From Phycisphaerae bacterium (GTDB taxonomy: Bacteria > Planctomycetota > Phycisphaerae > Sedimentisphaerales > Anaerobacaceae): DNA of 61,247 nt. The notes under the pieces were generated by a model. That model worked only from the letters and a program-made list of their open reading frames with translations. It was not told where the DNA came from and searched no databases. Location of the stretch: positions 1-61,247 of the forward strand of contig JADHXR010000022.1 of assembly GCA_016782865.1 (NCBI GenBank), written 5' to 3'. The number at the start of each line of letters is the position of its first letter. The first letter of the stretch is position 1. The position numbers and the translations under genes were made by a program. Shown in pieces: positions 15,867 through 24,899 of the stretch.

Positions 15867-17513
15867 ATGAAGAAAACGATTCAACTAATATTGCTGTCTA
15901 TTCTATTGCCGGCGGCACTTGCCCAGGCCGCTGGGATCAATGTGGATGTCTTCCTGCTCGGCGGACAATCAAATGCTGCCGGCAGAGGTGTAGTATCCGA
16001 GGCGCCGGATCCTTCGGCGCTGCAAAACGCGAACATAATGCTCTACCACTCGGCCAGCATGAATAGCGGACAGCCGGCTCGCCAGTGGACAACCCTGAGG
16101 CCGGCCTCGAACTCTGCGGGCTACTTCGGCCCCGAAATCGGCTTCGGCAACAGAATGACAGAGCTCTACCCGGATCGCCAAATTGCGATCATCAAGCACG
16201 CCGTCGGTGGAACCAACATTGGAGCCGATTGGAATCCGGGGGTCAGTACCGGCGACGCAGATCATTTTGGCCCGCAGTATGCGACGTTCGTCGAAACCGT
16301 AAACGCCGGTATCAGTTCGGTGATTGCTCAGGGGTATGAACCCGTTATAAGGGGTATGCTCTGGCAACAGGGTGAGAGGGATGCAAGGGACAGTTCATTC
16401 GGACCGGCCTATGATCGGAACCTTTCACATTTCATCAGACGTGTTCGGGCACAATTCGACGCTCCGAATATGCCCTTTGTGTATGGGCAGGTATTGCCTG
16501 TACCTTTGTCGGCATATGACTATCGCGACCAGGTCCGTCAGGGGCAGTGGGATGTAGATGAGGATTCAGGCCATCTCTCCGCGACCGACGGTGCTCGACT
16601 GGTGCCGGCGGATGACCTGCCGATGAATTCGGATAATCTTCACGTGAGCGCTGCCGGACAGATGGAGCTTGGGATTCGTTTTGCGGATGCACTCGGTTCC
16701 GTTGTCGCAGCTAACGCCGTTGACTTCAATGGGGACGCAAAGGTCGATGGCGCGGATGTCGCGGCCCTGATCGACTACTGGCACGTTGACGAACCAGCTT
16801 ACGACATTGCTCCGCCACCATTCGGCGACGGGATCATAGATGTTCAGGATCTGGTCGTTGTGGCCGACCATTTGTTCCAGGAGATTCCGCCGGCCGAATT
16901 GATCGCACACTGGAAGCTCGATGAGACAGACAGCAGCATCGCCTATGACACCTTGGGCCACGACGGCACCCTTAACGGCGACCCGCAGTGGCAGCCGGCC
17001 AACGGCATGAAAGGCGGTGCGCTTCACTTCGATGGGATTGACGATTTCGTGAGCACATCCTTCGCATTGGACCCGGCACTTGGTCCGTTCAGTGTTTTTG
17101 CATGGGTCAATGGCGGCTCGCCCGGTCAGGTAATTCTCTCCCAGGAAGGCGGTGCGAATTGGCTGTGGGCCGACATCGTTGATGGAGCACTCGCAACAGA
17201 TCTCAGGAAGCCGGAGATGCTTGGCCGCAACGCCAGCCCACCGGGACCTCCGTTAATTTCGGCGGCCATCGTCATCGATGGGGACTGGCATCAAATAGGT
17301 TTTGTCACAGACGGAAGCAGCAGGATTCTCTATGTGGATGGTATTGAGGTTGCCCGTGACGTAGACACTGGGCTGGAGCCCGCAACCGGAGGCCTGTACA
17401 TCGGTGCCGGAAGCACTCCGGAGAGCAGCACCTTCTTCTCCGGCCTGATTGACGACGTTCGCATTTACGACACAGCACTCAGTGCAGAAGAAATCGCGGC
17501 CCTCACACAGTAG
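15867..17513 (+). CDS. Secreted SASA-type acetylesterase with dockerin and LamG domains
   Basis: The signal peptide is MKKTIQLILLSILLPAALAQA. Residues about 25-270 form a SASA (sialate O-acetylesterase-like, carbohydrate esterase) domain. FLLGGQSNAAGRG holds the nucleophile Ser, MLWQQGERDAR is the central block, and DNLHVSAAGQ holds the C-terminal Asp/His pair. Next is a dockerin-like pair of Ca loops (DFNGDAKVDGADV and DGIIDVQDLV), then a concanavalin/LamG domain that starts LIAHWKLDE. It should deacetylate extracellular polysaccharide. GGAGAG precedes ATG 15867. A strong terminator follows at 17551. Confidence 0.9.
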   Translation: MKKTIQLILLSILLPAALAQAAGINVDVFLLGGQSNAAGRGVVSEAPDPSALQNANIMLYHSASMNSGQPARQWTTLRPASNSAGYFGPEIGFGNRMTELYPDRQIAIIKHAVGGTNIGADWNPGVSTGDADHFGPQYATFVETVNAGISSVIAQGYEPVIRGMLWQQGERDARDSSFGPAYDRNLSHFIRRVRAQFDAPNMPFVYGQVLPVPLSAYDYRDQVRQGQWDVDEDSGHLSATDGARLVPADDLPMNSDNLHVSAAGQMELGIRFADALGSVVAANAVDFNGDAKVDGADVAALIDYWHVDEPAYDIAPPPFGDGIIDVQDLVVVADHLFQEIPPAELIAHWKLDETDSSIAYDTLGHDGTLNGDPQWQPANGMKGGALHFDGIDDFVSTSFALDPALGPFSVFAWVNGGSPGQVILSQEGGANWLWADIVDGALATDLRKPEMLGRNASPPGPPLISAAIVIDGDWHQIGFVTDGSSRILYVDGIEVARDVDTGLEPATGGLYIGAGSTPESSTFFSGLIDDVRIYDTALSAEEIAALTQ

Positions 17514-17550
17514 CCCAACTCAAGAAGAGACGAGATGCTAAGTGATTCAA

Positions 17551-17586
17551 GAGCTGGCAGCCTGACACACTGCCAGCTCTCCATTT
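17551..17586 (+). terminator. Rho-independent terminator after the esterase gene
   Basis: GAGCTGGCAG (17551-17560) pairs perfectly with CTGCCAGCTC (17570-17579) across a 9-base loop, followed by TCCATTTT. It lies 38 bp after the stop codon. Confidence 0.75.
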
Positions 17587-17695
17587 TGCCTCCCACAGTC
17601 CCTTTGTTATGGATTGTCGTAGTGGTCGACAATCTTCTATAAGCAATAAACACATCAGAAGCCTACACTAGCAAAAGGCACCACAGAGCAGCAGC

Positions 17696-17719
17696 AGGTA
17701 GAGCGGAGCTTGCCCCACC
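17696..17719. repeat. 24-bp repeat flanking the next gene (left copy)
   Basis: It matches 19333-19356 at 21 of 24 positions and shares the end GCTTGCCCCACC. It sits 16 bp beyond the 3' end of the gene at 17735-19315. Confidence 0.7.
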
Positions 17720-17734
17720 TTCGCACTCTTGACT

Positions 17735-19315
17735 TCAGTCGCAATAAGCAAGTTCTTTCGCAAGGTCTTTGTATCCGGCGATCTGCAGCATTGTCAGTTG
17801 GTGATGCAATCTCAGGGCGGTCAGTCTCGCCGAGTACGTTTCCTTTTGGGCGACCACCTTGTCGATTTCAGCGTCGATGTCTGCCTGACCGGCGGCCGGG
17901 CCGCTCTCCTGGAACAGCCTCTTGAGTCCATTCTTGTCGATGTGGAACGCAATCCTGACCGCTCTCAGTGCGAGCTTGTCGTCGAGCAGATCTCTGCGTC
18001 CGCGGGCCTTGAGATAATCCAGAAATAGTGACATTTCGTTCTTGGCATTTGTCGCGTAGGCCTTTGCCTGCTCGATGTCCCTTTGGCGATAGTCATATGC
18101 CTTAAGATCGCTGACGATGTTGTTCTTTACGTTGGCGCCCCGGTCCTCGCAGACATAGTCCAGACTACCATCACAATACTCAGGGTCGTATCTCGCTCTC
18201 AATCCAGTGGCAAATTCGAAACAGGGCAGCACGGTCCGTTCGAGCACTGCGACCGCGCTGTCGTAATCGGCCCCCAGAGCGCCTTTGACTACCGACGCCC
18301 TCAACTGGAGCACTTCTTCTCTCGCTCCCGGAAACTCCTGCATCCAGGCTGCGTCTTCCTCGCCGGGCCAGAGCAGCACCTGGGAATTGAACTGGTCCGT
18401 GCCGTAGCGATCGTTCAGAGACTTGACGCCTCTGCCGACGCCGGTGGCGACCTTCCTCGTCGCAAGGTAGAACCAGAACCTCCACGACATCTTCCTGGCG
18501 ATCTGCCTGACGGCCTCGGTTCTGCCGAAGCCCACCTCGCCCTTGATATCGGTGAGCGTCGTGTTGCCTATGTACTGCTCGAAGAGCTTGACGTCGCTCT
18601 GGTCGAAATACGCGCCGTCGCACACATCTTCGTACAGGTTCAGGCGGAAGCCTATCTGCCTTGCCTGGCTCGATTGCGGCAGCGCATGGCTCAATGCGTA
18701 CAGGGACGAAATGATGAATCCCTGCCGCGATTTTTCCACGCCGTTGTTGAGCGGTCTTGCGGTCATGATCGCCGTTACGATATCGTCGATGTCCTTTTCG
18801 CTTCGGCCTCCCAGACGCTCCAGAACGCCGGGCTCCAGTTTGCAGATGTGCTCGGCGATGTGTTTTCTGTCTGCGGCGATCTGGTCGCGCTCGTCCGCTC
18901 GCTGCTGCGGTGCGTACCTGATGTCGGATTCGTACCAGAAGACCTTGTCCCAGAGCACGTTGAGATGCTGCATCACCTGGGATTTCTTGTAGTCCTCCAT
19001 CAGGTTCAAGTCGTTCGCTTCGGCGATCGCCGTCAGTCTCTTCGAGAGTGTCCTCGGGATGTACTTTATCCCCGCCCCGATCCCGAGCATCCCTCCGCCG
19101 ACCACAAAGGGCGCGACGATTGCCTGCAGGGCCGAGAAGCCCGGCAACCCGAGAAAACCTGAGAGATAGCCCGATGAGGTTATGCCCGCCGTCCAGATGG
19201 TTGCCTTGAGACTCTTTCTCATCATCATCGTCCCGGCCCTGCTTAGCAGATCCTGCGGACTAACCAGCCTGCGGAAATCTCTGAAAGGCCTGGAGTTTGG
19301 ATTCTTCTTTTTCAT
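17735..19315 (-). CDS. Unknown protein with a Gly-rich hydrophobic segment
   Basis: I do not recognise this 526-residue protein. Residues about 35-90 hold a hydrophobic, Gly-rich region (GYLSGFLGLPGF, then FVVGGGMLGIGAGIKYIP) that could span or lie in the membrane. The rest is mostly helical and charged, with no motif I can name. The start at 19315 (MKKKNPNS) was chosen because an upstream in-frame ATG would force translation of a palindromic repeat. It is followed on the same strand by no gene and preceded by the DUF502 gene 126 bp away. Short repeats flank it on both sides. Confidence 0.75.
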   Translation of the reverse strand: MKKKNPNSRPFRDFRRLVSPQDLLSRAGTMMMRKSLKATIWTAGITSSGYLSGFLGLPGFSALQAIVAPFVVGGGMLGIGAGIKYIPRTLSKRLTAIAEANDLNLMEDYKKSQVMQHLNVLWDKVFWYESDIRYAPQQRADERDQIAADRKHIAEHICKLEPGVLERLGGRSEKDIDDIVTAIMTARPLNNGVEKSRQGFIISSLYALSHALPQSSQARQIGFRLNLYEDVCDGAYFDQSDVKLFEQYIGNTTLTDIKGEVGFGRTEAVRQIARKMSWRFWFYLATRKVATGVGRGVKSLNDRYGTDQFNSQVLLWPGEEDAAWMQEFPGAREEVLQLRASVVKGALGADYDSAVAVLERTVLPCFEFATGLRARYDPEYCDGSLDYVCEDRGANVKNNIVSDLKAYDYRQRDIEQAKAYATNAKNEMSLFLDYLKARGRRDLLDDKLALRAVRIAFHIDKNGLKRLFQESGPAAGQADIDAEIDKVVAQKETYSARLTALRLHHQLTMLQIAGYKDLAKELAYCD

Positions 19316-19332
19316 ACCAGATGCCCCTGAAT

Positions 19333-19356
19333 AGGTAGGGTGGGGCTTGCCCCACC
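19333..19356. repeat. 24-bp palindromic repeat (right copy)
   Basis: The core GGTGGGGC-TT-GCCCCACC (19339-19356) is a perfect palindrome with an 8-bp stem. The left copy at 17696 has decayed arms. It lies 18 bp upstream of the start of the unknown gene. Confidence 0.75.
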
Positions 19357-19441
19357 GCCGTTCGTCGGCAACCATCCACTTCATTCGCTCGCCCCTGACG
19401 GGCAAGCTCATTCAGTGGCTGCCACCCGGCGTGACATTTAC

Positions 19442-20008
19442 TCACGCCGACCCGCCTGAGACTCCGCCGGAGACGATGAACGCCATCGCCTGCGAGCTTT
19501 CGATATTCAAAGGCGTCACTGCCTCTTTCGGAAGAAGAACGACGTTGCCGGCGAAATTGTATGACTGAGGCATATACACGGCGACGTGGTCCTTGAGGCC
19601 GAGGTTATCCAGACTTTCTCTTGTGATAAAGCCGACCACCTTCGCGGCTCCTCCGGGCGCGATCGTCGCAATTACGGGCTTATCGAAGCTCTTCTTATCG
19701 CCCGCGAAGGCCTCGATCATGTCCTTGACCGCCGAGTAGAGCAACTTGACCAACGGCAGCCCCGTAAAAACTCTCTCGACCAGAGCGAACAGCCTTCTTC
19801 CCAGGAAGTTCGACGCGAGAAAACCGATTAGGAATATTAACACCACCGTCAGCAGAATCCCCAAGCCGGGAAAATAGACCGGAAGCCAATCGCGATCCTT
19901 AAAAACAGAATCAAAACTGGTGAATGCCCAGACAAATATAAAAACAGTCAGCGCCATCGGGACAAAGATCACCAGGCCCTTAAAGAAATACTTAATAAGT
20001 TTCCTCAT
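19442..20008 (-). CDS. DUF502-family membrane protein
   Basis: The protein has 188 residues with two transmembrane segments at about 5-29 and 45-68. The family hallmarks follow: GLPLVKLLYSAVKDMIEAF after the second segment, then VGFITRE and VYMPQSYN. DUF502 proteins are widespread in bacteria; their role is not established. AGGAG lies 7 bases before ATG 20008, which fixes the start and excludes 73 residues of in-frame upstream sequence. Confidence 0.9.
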   Translation of the reverse strand: MRKLIKYFFKGLVIFVPMALTVFIFVWAFTSFDSVFKDRDWLPVYFPGLGILLTVVLIFLIGFLASNFLGRRLFALVERVFTGLPLVKLLYSAVKDMIEAFAGDKKSFDKPVIATIAPGGAAKVVGFITRESLDNLGLKDHVAVYMPQSYNFAGNVVLLPKEAVTPLNIESSQAMAFIVSGGVSGGSA

Positions 20009-20409
20009 TTGCCGGCTCCTAAAAAGATTCTCCAGTCTAAGATATCCCACATCGGCCCTGCCTACCCGCATTTTTCGAGCCTGTCCGCTCACAGAATAGT
20101 AGATCGGCGCGCCGAACACAACGCCCCGGCTGGAAAATATAATACGACCGCCACCGATAGAAGGCAGAGTGTAGTGGACAAAGCCCCAGAGACACAAAGA
20201 AGACGCTTTCGTCAAAAGTCTTTTCAAGCCGCAGTATGAAATTGTTGGGGGGATATCTGATATCTGGTGCTAATCCGCAAAGTAGCTGCTTTTGTCGAAG
20301 CTTCACTTTATGAAGCAGCGCTCACTCTGCGTCACTTTGAACGGTTAGGTTAGAGGAAAGCCACTGGCCAGTGGAATGCTCACAAATGGGATGATACCGC
20401 GGTAAGATG
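20009..20409. other. Intergenic, 401 bp
   Basis: The region lies between the DUF502 gene and the end of the two-component operon, both on the minus strand. I see no coding sequence, RNA or repeat that I can support. Confidence 0.5.
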
Positions 20410-20526
20410 CTACTTGTTGTAGTTTGATTTTCTCAACTCAATCGCCTTGTGTATATATTTGGCGGCCTCCTCATTCCTGCCCAATTTTTTCAATGCTGAA
20501 CTTATATTATAGTGCATGTTTGACAT
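20410..20526 (-). CDS. 38-residue single-TPR miniprotein
   Basis: The frame encodes MSNMHYNISSALKKLGRNEE followed by a second helix with AAKYIHKAIELRKSN, a textbook single tetratricopeptide motif. It starts 7 bp after the stop codon of the hybrid kinase, inside the same minus-strand operon. It is either a real helper miniprotein or the C-terminal leftover of a deleted TPR gene. The pattern 'LG.xEEA..xx..A..L' makes a coding origin very likely. Confidence 0.5.
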   Translation of the reverse strand: MSNMHYNISSALKKLGRNEEAAKYIHKAIELRKSNYNK

Positions 20527-20533
20527 ACTGCGT

Positions 20534-22489
20534 TTACCGCTCGGTAATAGTGTTTTCCAAGACTTCGTCCCTCTTTATTGACAAGGACTCCAACGGCGAG
20601 TTGGCGTTTATCGGCAGAAAGACGGAAAAAACCGTGCCCCGGTCCACTTCACTCTCGACCTCAATTCTGCCGCCATGCATTGTCACGATCTTGCGAACAA
20701 TGGCAAGCCCCAAACCCGTTCCCTGAATCTCTTTACCAGGCCGGTTTACACGATAGAAACGTTCGAATATCTTCGGAAGCGCTTCTTTGGGTATCCCCAT
20801 ACCTGTATCGCTAACGCTTATGACCCAATCGGCATTTTGCTGTTGAACATTTACAGACACCCGGCCTTCTTCGGGTGTGAACTTGATGGCGTTACTGATG
20901 AGATTCGTCAATACCTGAATTATTTGAGCTCGGTCAAATTTTGCTCTGGGCATGCTTTTAGCAGTGTCAAACGACAGTTCTACCTGGCTTTTCCTTGCAT
21001 AAAGCGCCATCGTCTCGTGCACATCTGAAACAACCTCATCAATGGAATTGGTCTGTACATCCAATCTCATCCTGCCTGCTTGAAGTTTCTGGAAATCCAA
21101 AACGTTATTGATCAGATCGCAGAGCCTGTCAACATTGCGTTTTGCAATATCCAGAAATTTCTTCTGATCCGCATTGATTCGACCGGTTACTTCATCCAGA
21201 ACGATGGCAACACCCTCTTTAATAGCAGCCAGAGGCGTCCGCAGTTCATGGGAGACGGTGGACACGAACTGTGATTTCAACTCTGCCGCCTCTTTGACTC
21301 TCTCCTCCGCCTCTCTTCGTTCTGTAATATCTCTGATGACACCTATCGAGCCCGTAGTTTTGCCATCTGAATCAGTCAAAACACTCAGTGAAATATCAAC
21401 ATCGATTGGCTTGCCATCCTTCCTAAGCATTCTGGTTTCCAGGTGGCGCTGCATCCCCTTTTGTCCGGCATCACAGCCTTTGATCTTTTCCCACTCGTCG
21501 GCAGGATAGAGCGATCTTATCGGCCTTAGGTACAGGTCATTTCCACCCATTCCCAAGAGCTGCTCCATAAACTTGTTCCATGAAATAAGCCTCTCCTGCT
21601 CATCCATCATAGTTATCGCAACCGCCGAATTCTCAAAGATTGTCCGGTACTTCTCTTCTGCCAACCTGCGGTCGGATTCCGCCTTCTTACGTTTGGTGAC
21701 GTCGTCAATTGCAACAACTACGTGCTTGTGGCCGTCTATCACTACGGGTTCAGCACTTACCTGGAGCCAGAAAGAAGTTTTCTTCTCGTCAATTACCAGC
21801 GTAGCATGGGTAACAACATTACGGACACTTTGCTGCGAATCCAGGACAACTCTTATAGTCTTATCAAACGAACACACCGAGCAAGCCAGGGCGTATCCGC
21901 ACCCTTTTTCATGGCAATCAGCGTTGATGCAACCCAGAGCATCCCCGATCCTGCGGCCAATGATTTGTGAATAATCCCTGTGAAGCATGCGTCTTACGGC
22001 ATCATTAACACGGGTGACCACCATGTTCTCATCAGCCAACAGCATGCAGACAGGTGCCGCATCGAATATCGCCTCCAGATTCTTCTGCTTTCTGTCAAGT
22101 GCATCCTCCATCCTCTTGCGCGTGATGGCATTTAGGATTGTCTTTGGAAGAATCTTGAGATACTTGTGGTCGATGTCTTTCGTCAAATAATCATATGCGC
22201 CGGCTTTCCAGGCTTCCATGGCTACTTTTTCATCACCTGCTCCGGTAACAAGTATAACAGGGATGTTCTTTGCCGAATTCAAGATATCAAGTCCCGTGCC
22301 GTCCCCAAGGAAGTAGTCTGAGACTATAATATCAAACTCTTGAGAGCCGATAAGGCTTTGAGCCTCCAAGAGAGATCCGGCTATCATATAATCGTACGCA
22401 AGCTTCTCATCCTCCACAAATCGCCGAAAGGCCATCTGATCAAGTCTATCGTCTTCGATCAACAGAACTTTGAACCTTGTCTCTTCCAT
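20534..22489 (-). CDS. Hybrid receiver-PAS-PAS sensor histidine kinase
   Basis: The protein is cytoplasmic, 651 residues long, with no membrane segment. Residues 6-120 are a receiver domain (VLLIEDDRLDQ; phospho-acceptor Asp in IIVSDYF). Two PAS domains follow, near 140-265 and 280-400; the first contains a Cys-rich stretch, CINADCHEKGCGYALACSVC, that could bind metal or act as a redox sensor. The HisKA domain has His 414 in SHELRTPLAAIKEG. The ATPase domain has NLISNAIKFTPEEG, DTGMGIP and GTGLGLAI. The receiver at the N-terminus would take phosphate from the upstream pair or tune this kinase. The start was placed at MEETRFKVLL. Confidence 0.92.
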   Translation of the reverse strand: MEETRFKVLLIEDDRLDQMAFRRFVEDEKLAYDYMIAGSLLEAQSLIGSQEFDIIVSDYFLGDGTGLDILNSAKNIPVILVTGAGDEKVAMEAWKAGAYDYLTKDIDHKYLKILPKTILNAITRKRMEDALDRKQKNLEAIFDAAPVCMLLADENMVVTRVNDAVRRMLHRDYSQIIGRRIGDALGCINADCHEKGCGYALACSVCSFDKTIRVVLDSQQSVRNVVTHATLVIDEKKTSFWLQVSAEPVVIDGHKHVVVAIDDVTKRKKAESDRRLAEEKYRTIFENSAVAITMMDEQERLISWNKFMEQLLGMGGNDLYLRPIRSLYPADEWEKIKGCDAGQKGMQRHLETRMLRKDGKPIDVDISLSVLTDSDGKTTGSIGVIRDITERREAEERVKEAAELKSQFVSTVSHELRTPLAAIKEGVAIVLDEVTGRINADQKKFLDIAKRNVDRLCDLINNVLDFQKLQAGRMRLDVQTNSIDEVVSDVHETMALYARKSQVELSFDTAKSMPRAKFDRAQIIQVLTNLISNAIKFTPEEGRVSVNVQQQNADWVISVSDTGMGIPKEALPKIFERFYRVNRPGKEIQGTGLGLAIVRKIVTMHGGRIEVESEVDRGTVFSVFLPINANSPLESLSIKRDEVLENTITER

Positions 22490-22569
22490 AACACAAATAG
22501 CCTGTTCATTGTATGCTGCTTGGATTTCTTGCCCTCGGAGGCACTGTGATGCTTCCAATGAGCTGTGCT

Positions 22570-23019
22570 TCAGTCATTTTTAAGATCTTTAGCGACCCCA
22601 ACACCGCCCAATTCCACCAGTGCGTCGGCGTGTTCGCTCTGGAGATTGTAGCGATTAATGCCTTGTCGTATAGCCGGTTTGAGATGTTCCTCGAGTTTCA
22701 GCGACTTGCAAACGAACCTGAAAACCTCTACCTGATGCACCGGCGACATGAGATCGGCCGTAGGCGCAAACCCAGAGAGCACAACACTAACGATTCGGGG
22801 ATACGTTTCTTTGACGGTTTTGAGAAGCTCGAGTCCGTCCATCCCAGGCATACGCATGTCGGTTACGATTACGTGAACGTCTTCTCGCTGGAGAATCCCG
22901 ACTGCTTCGGCGCCGCTCTTGGCAAAACGCTTATCATAAGGCTCATCGAAGAGGCCCCTTTCCAGAGATCGCAACATTATCTCGTCATCATCAACAAACA
23001 ACACCATTGCTTTTTCCAT
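22570..23019 (-). CDS. Receiver-domain response regulator
   Basis: The receiver domain spans residues 5-125 (VLFVDDDEIMLRSLERGL; Asp in VIVTDMRMPGMDG; VLSGFA; CKSLKLEEHL with the Lys in the usual place). A 25-residue tail has no DNA-binding domain. RpfG-like regulators have this receiver type, but the output domain is missing here. The protein probably passes signal by protein contact. Its start overlaps the end of the upstream kinase gene by 29 bp, so the two are cognate. Confidence 0.9.
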   Translation of the reverse strand: MEKAMVLFVDDDEIMLRSLERGLFDEPYDKRFAKSGAEAVGILQREDVHVIVTDMRMPGMDGLELLKTVKETYPRIVSVVLSGFAPTADLMSPVHQVEVFRFVCKSLKLEEHLKPAIRQGINRYNLQSEHADALVELGGVGVAKDLKND

Positions 23020-24409
23020 GATTCTCTACCTCACATTCTCTGTTGGCTTCTCCCCTGTCCCTGTGAACTGGAAGTTTCATCGTGAACTTTGTGCCTTTGC
23101 CGGCAGGACTCTCGACTAACAGTTTCCCTTTGTGCTTTGCAACAACAATGTCGTGAGATATGCTCAAGCCCAGACCCGTACCCTGCCCAACAGCCTTGGT
23201 TGTGAAAAAAGGATCGAGTACATGCGGCAGGTCGTCAGGCCTGATGCCTGGACCACTGTCGGAGATTTCGCAGACGACGTCACCGTCGGCCGCATATGTC
23301 CTGATCTTGATTCTCCCCTTGTCATCTCTTTCCTGCGACTTGATTGCCTGAGCTGCATTTATCAGAAGATTGAGAAGCACCTGATTTACCTGGCCTGCGT
23401 TGCAGATTATCTCGGGCACCTCGGAAAGCTCCATCTCGATATCCGCAACGCCTTTGATTTCATACCCCGCCACAACCACACTGGTCCTTACACCGTCATT
23501 GATGTCGTACTTGCCGAGGTCTTCCAACTTATCAATTCTCGAGAAACCTCTCAGTGACTTCACAACATTGGTGGCTCTTTCGAGACCTTCTCGCGAATCG
23601 TCAAGCAGTCCTGTGATGTTTTCAAGGATATGGTCAATTTGCATGGAATTCCGTGCATCCCTTACAACAACTGCTTCGCTCAACAATTCCGATCTTTCCA
23701 AAGCTTCAATCTCGCCGAAGAGTTTCCCATACATTTCAAGCAGCTCCTGCATCTTAGTCACGTAGTTCTCCAGTGTCTCTAAATTATAGGTGACAAAGCC
23801 AATGGGAGTGTTCAACTCGTGCGCAACGCCGGCAGCAAGCTGTCCTATGGATATTAGTTTTGCATCTTGCACCTGCTGAGACTGCATTTCTCTTAGTTCT
23901 CGACCGGCGTTTTCAAGCTCCTCATAAGCGAGACTCACGGTCTCCTCCGCTTTTTTTCGTTCAACAATTTCTCGATTAAGATTGTCTATCGATGTGGTTG
24001 TCCTCTTCAGATCGTTGGCCATTCTCTTGTAGGAGGCCGCTAATAGACCGATTTCATCTTTCGAGGCGACCTTTATCTCGGCATTTAGATTGCCTTTGCC
24101 GATTTTGGCCGCAGCAGCTCTCAGTTGAGCAAGAGGTATGGAGATAGAACGCGAGATAAACAACCCGGAACTCAGAGCTAAGACTAATGCCACGAGGGTG
24201 AAAACAAAGACTACCCGTGTGGTGGATTCAGTTGAAGCCCGCACTTTCCTGACTACCTCGGTCATTTCTATTGATTCGAAGCTTTTAGGAACTTCGCTAC
24301 TCAACTGATCAGACATCTGTTTTAGCTTGAGAAGGGAAATGTGACCCACGACTGCGGCCCACATCGCAATCGCCAGGAATCCGAGATTCAGTCTCTGACT
24401 TATTCGCAT
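22991..24409 (-). CDS. Membrane histidine kinase with HAMP domain
   Basis: Two membrane segments lie at residues about 9-28 and 64-86, with only some 35 residues outside, too few for a classic sensor domain. A HAMP domain (SRSISIPLAQLRAAAAKIGKGN) and a coiled coil follow. The His-box is GVAHELNTPIGF (His 197), of the type with a long helix between dimerisation and ATPase domains. NLLINAAQAI, DSGPGI and GTGLGLSI form the ATP site. It heads the minus-strand operon with the receiver protein and the hybrid kinase. The pilus-like operon starts divergently 490 bp away. Confidence 0.92.
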   Translation of the reverse strand: MRISQRLNLGFLAIAMWAAVVGHISLLKLKQMSDQLSSEVPKSFESIEMTEVVRKVRASTESTTRVVFVFTLVALVLALSSGLFISRSISIPLAQLRAAAAKIGKGNLNAEIKVASKDEIGLLAASYKRMANDLKRTTTSIDNLNREIVERKKAEETVSLAYEELENAGRELREMQSQQVQDAKLISIGQLAAGVAHELNTPIGFVTYNLETLENYVTKMQELLEMYGKLFGEIEALERSELLSEAVVVRDARNSMQIDHILENITGLLDDSREGLERATNVVKSLRGFSRIDKLEDLGKYDINDGVRTSVVVAGYEIKGVADIEMELSEVPEIICNAGQVNQVLLNLLINAAQAIKSQERDDKGRIKIRTYAADGDVVCEISDSGPGIRPDDLPHVLDPFFTTKAVGQGTGLGLSISHDIVVAKHKGKLLVESPAGKGTKFTMKLPVHRDRGEANRECEVENHGKSNGVVC

Positions 24410-24899
24410 TCTGCGGATCCTCTTCTTGCCGGTCGTCGCCCGACGTCAGACCAAGCGGGACGCTGCAATTGCGCCCTTTCCTGCCTCTTCACATGTAACA
24501 ACATTGGGACTATGCCATTGCGCAAGCATTTGTCCTACTGCAACAGGCAAGCACTTTTATCGTCAAGAGACAGAGGGCACGTTAGTGGAATTCTGAGAAA
24601 CGGTGCCTGAATCGCGGTTGTCTGGAGGTTTTCAGCATGAGCAGTACTCATTATTGGCTCAGGATGCAGAGGCAATGTTGCGTTCTTGGTCCAATATGCA
24701 GATTCGTGAACAATTATGCGGTAAAGATATGCAAGCTATGCGTATGAGGTTGAGTTGTTCCGGTAACATTACGCTGCAAATGAAAGCACGATCGCGCCGG
24801 ACTTCGCACAATCAACGAGCTTATCTTCAAGTCAATGCGGAGCATTGCCGATACTCGTTGTGAGATCAGGGCCGTCGTTACCAGGAGTATAGAGCTGCC
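24410..24899. other. Divergent intergenic region, 490 bp
   Basis: It separates the two-component operon (minus) from the pilus/secretion operon (plus), so promoters for both must lie here. An in-frame stretch at 24603-24863 has no recognisable protein character and I do not call it. I could not assign a convincing -35/-10 pair. Confidence 0.5.

Noticed and set aside
18083..19162. Long plus-strand frame of 359 codons
   Set aside because: It is antisense to the well-formed unknown gene at 17735-19315 and has no ribosome site or recognisable protein pattern.
19316..19411. N-terminal extension of the unknown 526-residue protein
   Set aside because: It would translate the palindromic repeat at 19333-19356.
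24603..24863. Plus-strand frame of 86 codons before the pilus operon
   Set aside because: No ribosome site and random-looking composition.
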